Below are positions 59,717-64,000 of a stretch of 64,000 nt of DNA, piece after piece (position 1 is the stretch's first letter; every line of letters begins with the position of its first letter). The stretch is from NCBI RefSeq assembly GCF_012641395.1, contig NZ_JABAIH010000002.1, forward strand, positions 434,001-498,000, read 5' to 3'. Both the position numbers and the translations under genes were made by a program. Origin of the DNA: Rhizobium sp. P32RR-XVIII. GTDB lineage: Bacteria > Pseudomonadota > Alphaproteobacteria > Rhizobiales > Rhizobiaceae. The notes beneath the pieces were generated by a model. It saw only the letters and a program-made list of their open reading frames with translations. It searched no databases and was not told the DNA's origin.

Positions 59717-60181
59717 TCAAGCGAAGGTCGTTTCGAGCGCCTTCGCCGCATCCCTCGCATGGTTTCTACGCTCAATGAAGTTGCGTGCCCGGGGGATTGG
59801 ATCATGCAGATATTGATCGGGCCCGCGCATCTTCCGTTGATTGAGCTCGGCCGTATTGAGCGGATCGAAATCGACTCGCTCGATCGCACAGCCCCACCCC
59901 GGACTATGAGAAGCCCAGCCCTTCCGATGGTGTTCCAGGAGCCGTTCGCGCCCGGAGTAGCCGTGGTAATCGAAGGCGATGATGCCGTTCGTCACATACA
60001 TATGTCCTCCCCAAAAGCTTTCATGCGGAATGATGCGCTCAGCATGGAAGCCTTCAAGAGGCGGGCACTGAAGGAAGACGCCTGCGAGGATATGGCACGC
60101 GCCATAGCCGAAGAAGATACGGTCAGGCAGCGCCCACCGCTTTTCGGGATTTTTCTTGATGCCGGGCTTCAGGACGTACAT
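59717..60181 (-). CDS. Conserved hypothetical protein downstream of dnaE
   Basis: This 154 aa soluble, basic and aromatic-rich protein opens MYVLKPGIKKNPEKRWALPDR and includes ESFWGGHMYVTNGIIAFDYHGYSGRERLLEHH. No signal peptide and no recognised catalytic motif; clustered Trp/His/Tyr suggest a folded enzyme-like or nucleic-acid-related protein. It converges on dnaE, with the stops 31 bp apart. The ATG has only a weak ribosome binding site (GGGAA). I do not recognise the family. Confidence 0.7.
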   Translation of the reverse strand: MYVLKPGIKKNPEKRWALPDRIFFGYGACHILAGVFLQCPPLEGFHAERIIPHESFWGGHMYVTNGIIAFDYHGYSGRERLLEHHRKGWASHSPGWGCAIERVDFDPLNTAELNQRKMRGPDQYLHDPIPRARNFIERRNHARDAAKALETTFA

Positions 60182-60288
60182 GCGTCAGCATTCCCATTTT
60201 CGATCAAGCCACCGCTGCATTGATCGATTATCCTGATTCCCAAAATCCAGGAACTGACACGCCAGGTTCAAGACCTGTGAGATCAGCT

Positions 60289-61536
60289 TTATCGCGTGAT
60301 CGTGATGAAATCCGTGCCGGCGCCTGTCTCGGGGCCGATGCCGCTGTCGGTGATCGTCAAAGTCGAACCGGCTGCCAGCATGCCGTCGATCCTCCGGCGC
60401 GTTTGGTCCGGGAGAGAGATGCGCGACAGCGCGTTGGCGATCGGCGTGCCCGTTACGATCGAGCTTTCCTGGTTTGCAATTCCGAGCCGCTTCATCGTCT
60501 CCCGGTAGAGATCATTCTTGAGCGTCACGCCCAGCCAGTTGGCCGTGCCGCTCTCGGCATCAACAGCGTGCAGCGTGAAAAAATGCGTGCCAAGTGCGAG
60601 CCGCGGATTTTCGATGGTCAGCGGCGCCTCGAACACGGGTTTGAAATCCTGACGCACCATGATGACGCCGTTCGGCGGTTCGCCTTTGCCTGCCGCAGCA
60701 TAAACTTCCCTTAGGAGAGTATCGCTGACGAGGGCCTTGTCGCCCCTGAAAAGCGCCGGTCGCAAAGCTTTGAAAAGGTTGATGGCCTGAATGGTCGCCG
60801 TGCCGAGCAGGCCGTCGGGTTTGCCTGCCGAAAAGCCCAGCTGGTTGAGATAGGTCTGAATATCGAGCACGGTCTCGCGCTGCGTACGACGGGTGATCAG
60901 AATGCGGATCGGATCGGTGTTCTCAGGTGCCACGATGGCCGCTACAGGCTGAGGCCCGACCGTGTTCATCGCCAGTTGAACGGACTTCCCGCCGGTGTCG
61001 CCGATCGCAGGGCGCAGTTGCACATCCGAGAGCAGCAGTGGCGGCTCCGGCACTTCGGGATGGAAAAGATTGGGATGCACGATCGGCTCCGGCGCAACTT
61101 CGGCATCGCTGATGATGACCGGCACGCTCAGGTCCGTCATCTTATAGAGTTCCCGGGCAAAGGCGGCAGGCATGCGCACGCAGCCGTGCGAGGCGGGATA
61201 GCGCGGCACTGAATTCGATTCGTGGAGCGCGATGCCGGACCAGGTCAGCCGCTGCATCCAGGGCATGGGAGCGTCCGAATAGAGGTTGGACTCGTGATAC
61301 TTCTGCTTCTCGAGAACGGAGAAGATGCCGCTCGGCGTCGTGTGCCCAGCCTTGCCGGTCGAAACCTTCGACGTCGCCACCACTTCCGCCCCGTCATAGA
61401 CCGTAAGCGACTGTTTGTTCTTTGAAACGAAGATTTGCAGGGTGCGAGCGTCGGCCGCAAGCGCTGCATGATGCACGAGTGCGGTCGCCGACAGCAAGCC
61501 GAGGCCGAAAACTAAACGCGAGAACATGTTATCCAA
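60289..61536 (-). CDS. L,D-transpeptidase (YkuD domain) with C-terminal peptidoglycan-binding region
   Basis: This 415 aa exported protein has a signal peptide to about residue 28. The YkuD catalytic domain (about 33-140) has the active site in ALHESNSVPRYPASHGCVRMP (His105, His117, Cys119 key), where the Cys makes the acyl-enzyme for 3-3 cross-links or lipoprotein attachment. A peptidoglycan-binding-like segment (DIQTYLNQLGFSAGKPDGLLGTATIQAINLF) lies near residues 230-260, after the catalytic domain, the reverse of the order in many such enzymes. No partner genes nearby. Confidence 0.92.
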   Translation of the reverse strand: MDNMFSRLVFGLGLLSATALVHHAALAADARTLQIFVSKNKQSLTVYDGAEVVATSKVSTGKAGHTTPSGIFSVLEKQKYHESNLYSDAPMPWMQRLTWSGIALHESNSVPRYPASHGCVRMPAAFARELYKMTDLSVPVIISDAEVAPEPIVHPNLFHPEVPEPPLLLSDVQLRPAIGDTGGKSVQLAMNTVGPQPVAAIVAPENTDPIRILITRRTQRETVLDIQTYLNQLGFSAGKPDGLLGTATIQAINLFKALRPALFRGDKALVSDTLLREVYAAAGKGEPPNGVIMVRQDFKPVFEAPLTIENPRLALGTHFFTLHAVDAESGTANWLGVTLKNDLYRETMKRLGIANQESSIVTGTPIANALSRISLPDQTRRRIDGMLAAGSTLTITDSGIGPETGAGTDFITITR

Positions 61537-61661
61537 CCAATACGCAATACTTGTCCGGGACAGTATGGCACGATGTTTAAGGAAGCCTTGAGCATTCGTG
61601 GCTCAAAGCGGTCCTCACGCATTGGTGATTTTGAGGCCGCTCCGGCGGCGTGGTTGGCAGA

Positions 61662-62954
61662 CTATCCGTCGCGCTTGCCGCCGCCGAACGTATAGCCAGT
61701 CTCCACGGTTTTCTTGCCGAATTTGTCGCGCAGCCTGTCCATGGCGGCTTCCGCCGCCGCGCGCCGCGTGGATTGCTGGTCGATGAGATCCGGCGGGTCG
61801 GCGCGTCCCGGGTCGCAAAGGTCGGTGACGCCAATGCCGATCAGGCGGAATTTCGTTCCGTCCGTCTCTTTCTCCAGAAGTTCGATGCCGGTGCGGAAAA
61901 TCCGGTCGGCGAGCTGCGTCGGGTCTTCCAGTTTCCGGTTGCGGGTACGGGATTTGAAGTCTGCCGTCTTCATCTTCAGGACGACGGTATTCCCGGCGAT
62001 GCCACTCTTCTTCAACCTCCAGGAGACTGTTTCAGAGAGGTTGCGCAGGATCGGTACCAGTTCGTCATAGCGGGAGATGTCGTCGAAAAAGGTCGTTTCG
62101 GAAGAGACGCTCTTGGCCGGATCGTTGAGGTGCACCTCGCGGTCGTCGATGCCGCGCGAAAGGCGCGCAAGCCTCTGGCCCATGCTGCCGTAGCGACGCA
62201 TGAGGTCCGGTTCCTCCATTGTCTGAAGCTGGCCGATCGTGCGGATGCCGTCTGCTTCGAGCGTCGCCGCGAAGGCTTTGCCCACGCCCCAGACCATGGT
62301 GACCGGCCGCGGCGCCAGAAACTCGACGGCCTCTTCACGACCAATGACGGAAAAGCCGCGCGGCTTCTGCAGGTCGGAGGCCACCTTGGCGAGGAACTTG
62401 CAATAGGAAAGCCCGACGGAAACCGTGATCCCGATCTCCTTTTCGACGCGGCGCGCGAATTTTGCGAGCGTGCGCGCCGGCGGATCGTGATGCAGGCGCT
62501 GGGTGCCGCCGAGCTCGAGGAAGGCCTCGTCGATCGAAAGCGGCTGCACCAGCGGCGTCAGTTCCTGCATCAGGGCGCGGACCTCACGGCCGACCTTGAC
62601 GTACTTCTCCATATCAGGGCGGATGACGATCGCCTGCGGGCAGGCTTCCAGCGCCTTGAACATCGGCATGGCGGAGCGAACGCCGTGAATGCGGGCGACA
62701 TAGCAGGCGGTGGAGACGACGCCGCGTTTGCCGCCGCCGATGATGACCGGCTTGTCCGCAAGGTCCGGATTGTCGCGCTTCTCGACGGCCGCATAGAAGG
62801 CGTCGCAGTCGATATGGGCGAGCGTCAGGTCATAGAGTTCCTTGTGCCGGACGAGGCGAGGGCTGCCGCAGGCCGCGCAACGGCGCGCTTCGCTCTTCTG
62901 CTCGGCAAGGCAGTCGCGACAGAAGCCGGGTGTCTTGTCTGGCTTGAGCATCAT
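61662..62954 (-). CDS. dinB: DNA polymerase IV with N-terminal zinc ribbon
   Basis: This 430 aa Y-family translesion polymerase has catalytic acids in [10 protein letters not shown] (Asp49, Asp51) and [10 protein letters not shown]. The little-finger domain begins near [11 protein letters not shown]. Residues 1-40 add CRDC (Cys12, Cys15) and CAAC (Cys26, Cys29), a zinc-ribbon-like extension not present in E. coli DinB but seen in rhizobial homologues. A LexA box at 62963-62977, 8 bp before the start, makes it an SOS gene. Confidence 0.95.
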   Translation of the reverse strand: MMLKPDKTPGFCRDCLAEQKSEARRCAACGSPRLVRHKELYDLTLAHIDCDAFYAAVEKRDNPDLADKPVIIGGGKRGVVSTACYVARIHGVRSAMPMFKALEACPQAIVIRPDMEKYVKVGREVRALMQELTPLVQPLSIDEAFLELGGTQRLHHDPPARTLAKFARRVEKEIGITVSVGLSYCKFLAKVASDLQKPRGFSVIGREEAVEFLAPRPVTMVWGVGKAFAATLEADGIRTIGQLQTMEEPDLMRRYGSMGQRLARLSRGIDDREVHLNDPAKSVSSETTFFDDISRYDELVPILRNLSETVSWRLKKSGIAGNTVVLKMKTADFKSRTRNRKLEDPTQLADRIFRTGIELLEKETDGTKFRLIGIGVTDLCDPGRADPPDLIDQQSTRRAAAEAAMDRLRDKFGKKTVETGYTFGGGKRDG

Positions 62955-62962
62955 CGTGGTGG

Positions 62963-62977
62963 GAACAAAGATTGAAC
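62963..62977 (-). promoter_or_regulatory. dinB: LexA box of dinB
   Basis: GAAC (62963-62966), seven bases, GAAC (62974-62977); on the dinB strand this reads GTTC-N7-GTTC, the direct-repeat LexA operator of alphaproteobacteria. It lies 8 bp before the dinB ATG and also close to the divergent GNAT gene start at 63027. Confidence 0.8.
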
Positions 62978-63026
62978 ATCCGCAGATTACGCTTTAAGCT
63001 TTTGAGTCTCAAGAGACGGGAGAGAA

Positions 63027-63620
63027 TTGACCTTGGATATCGAGCTGCGTTTTGAGCCGGTGACGCCCGGGCGCTGGGCAGATTTCGAAACGCTTTTCGG
63101 CCCGCGCGGCGCCTTCTGCGACTGCTGGTGCGTGGCCCTCAGGCTGCCGCATGCGGCGCGCACAAAAATGCGGCCGGATGAGCGGAAGGCGCATATCAAG
63201 ACCCGCATCGCCGCCGGTCCGCCGCCGGGTATTCTCGCCTATGCGGAAGACCAGCCAGTGGCCTGGGTGCAGGTGGGGCCGCGGCATGACGTTCCGCAGT
63301 TCAACTCGCCACGCACCGTTTCGCGCCCGCTGGAGGATGGCGACGCTCTGGACCCCTCGGTATGGGCGGTCAGCTGCTTCTTTCTTTCGGCGCCGTTGCG
63401 CGGCAAGGGCCTCAGTCACCATCTGCTGCGGGCCGCCATCGACCACGCGAAGCAAAACGGCGCGCGCTATCTGGAAGGCTGTCCCATCGACCACACGAAG
63501 CAATCGAAATCGGTGACGCTCTGCATCGGTTCGACGGCGATCTTCGATGCCGCGGGCTTCGCGCCTGTGGCGAGGCGAAAGGACGGAAGGCCGCTCATGC
63601 GGCTGGATTTGCAGCAGTGA
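63027..63620 (+). CDS. GNAT family N-acetyltransferase
   Basis: This 197 aa protein has the GNAT CoA-binding segment in CFFLSAPLRGKGLSHHLLRAAIDHAKQNGA; the N-terminal GPRGAFCDCWCVALRLPHAARTK block with a CDCW motif is typical of a subgroup of small acetyltransferases of unknown substrate. The start is a TTG at 63027 behind GGGAGAGAA; no ATG lies nearby. It is divergent from dinB, and the LexA box lies between them. Its end overlaps the convergent HAD-like gene by 26 bp. Confidence 0.8.
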   Translation: MTLDIELRFEPVTPGRWADFETLFGPRGAFCDCWCVALRLPHAARTKMRPDERKAHIKTRIAAGPPPGILAYAEDQPVAWVQVGPRHDVPQFNSPRTVSRPLEDGDALDPSVWAVSCFFLSAPLRGKGLSHHLLRAAIDHAKQNGARYLEGCPIDHTKQSKSVTLCIGSTAIFDAAGFAPVARRKDGRPLMRLDLQQ

Positions 63621-64000
63621 GGCTTCGCGCGGCGTTGGCGTCGTCGAAATGCCGGCCGATCAGGGACGCGGCTTCGTCCCAGGTGGCGATGCGTGGAATG
63701 CCATCCATGGCCGCCGGCGCGAAACGATGGATTTCGGAAACCGGCATCATGTGAAGTAGAAGGCAGCTCTCGACATGTTCGCGCACCGAATGAAGGTTCA
63801 TAGCCATGTCGTCGATGAAAACGACGGGCAGGGCGCGCGTGCCGTGCAGGGTCTTCACCACCGGGCCCTTCGGCTGACGGGTCGCGAGCAGTGGGTAAGC
63901 GAGGCCGAACCGATCGAGCAGCCGCCGCCGCCGGTCGGCATAGACCGGCGGCATTGCCGTGAGGAAAACGATGTCAGCATCGGCGGCGAGCCGGCCGAGT
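63595..64000 (-). CDS. Partial HAD-like hypothetical protein, C-terminal part
   Basis: The frame is open through the right edge, so the N-terminus is missing; about 134 C-terminal residues are seen. Segments LAADADIVFLTAMPPVYADRRRRLLDRFG, LLATRQPKGPVVKTLHG and PVVFIDDMAMNLHSVREH fit a HAD-type fold, with a Thr (LTAMP) in motif II, Lys (PKGPVVKTL) in motif III and Asp pair (IDDM) in motif IV. The nucleophile motif I would lie beyond the window. Likely a phosphatase-like protein; substrate unknown. Confidence 0.65.
   Translation of the reverse strand, partial: LGRLAADADIVFLTAMPPVYADRRRRLLDRFGLAYPLLATRQPKGPVVKTLHGTRALPVVFIDDMAMNLHSVREHVESCLLLHMMPVSEIHRFAPAAMDGIPRIATWDEAASLIGRHFDDANAARSLTAANPAA

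Overview
This 64 kb window looks like a chromosomal core segment from a Rhizobiaceae alphaproteobacterium (Rhizobium, Sinorhizobium or Agrobacterium type). The support is high-GC coding, a 14-gene nuo operon with the extra genes seen in rhizobia, a short ProS, a DnaE1-type polymerase, direct-repeat LexA boxes of the form GTTC-N7-GTTC, and Pho boxes with an 11-bp period. Genus and species cannot be fixed from the sequence alone. I see no insertion sequence, prophage, integrase, CRISPR array or rRNA gene.

Layout. 1-6 kb (mostly minus strand): a truncated bestrophin-like membrane protein, argC and speB, a small monooxygenase, phhA with its divergent Lrp-type regulator, a VOC protein, then the rplM-rpsI ribosomal operon with a strong promoter and a terminator-like hairpin in its leader. 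6-13.7 kb: metabolic and transport genes (enoyl-CoA hydratase family, EamA and LysE exporters, CoA-binding protein, MetZ/MetY-type sulfhydrylase, cupin) and an lrgAB pair divergent from a LysR regulator. An AT-rich gap lies at about 7.9-8.35 kb. 13.8-17.7 kb: pstSCAB behind a triple Pho box, without phoU or phoB next to it. 17.9-21.3 kb: a VWA-like DUF1194 protein, a cytochrome P450 and a GGDEF protein. 21.6-27.1 kb: the protein quality-control block clpP-clpX-lon followed by hupB. 27.3-31.8 kb: a large secreted phytase-like protein with its own Pho box, an aldo/keto reductase, a cupin and two identical tRNA-Asp genes.

32-48.1 kb is the complex I operon nuoABCD-(91 aa secreted protein)-nuoE-nuoF-(207 aa protein)-nuoGHIJKLMN. 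NuoE carries a long linker and a C-terminal helix-hairpin-helix-like domain that recurs in the 207 aa protein. 48.1-51.4 kb: birA, rnj, an epimerase and a DUF1467 protein, very tightly spaced. 51.4-51.95 kb is a non-coding region holding a probable trans-acting sRNA on the minus strand (position and length fit the rhizobial alpha-r9/Smr9C family). 52-64 kb: proS, lolC-lolD, a secreted hypothetical, dnaE, a small hypothetical, an L,D-transpeptidase, dinB, a GNAT protein and a truncated HAD-like protein.

The most notable find is a 28-codon membrane-protein gene at 55999-56085. It has a strong ribosome binding site and a promoter whose spacer contains a perfect alphaproteobacterial LexA box. The same kind of box sits in front of dinB at 62963-62977. 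The arrangement resembles that of SOS-induced small membrane division inhibitors such as Caulobacter SidA, and the gene is a candidate for an undescribed SOS small protein.
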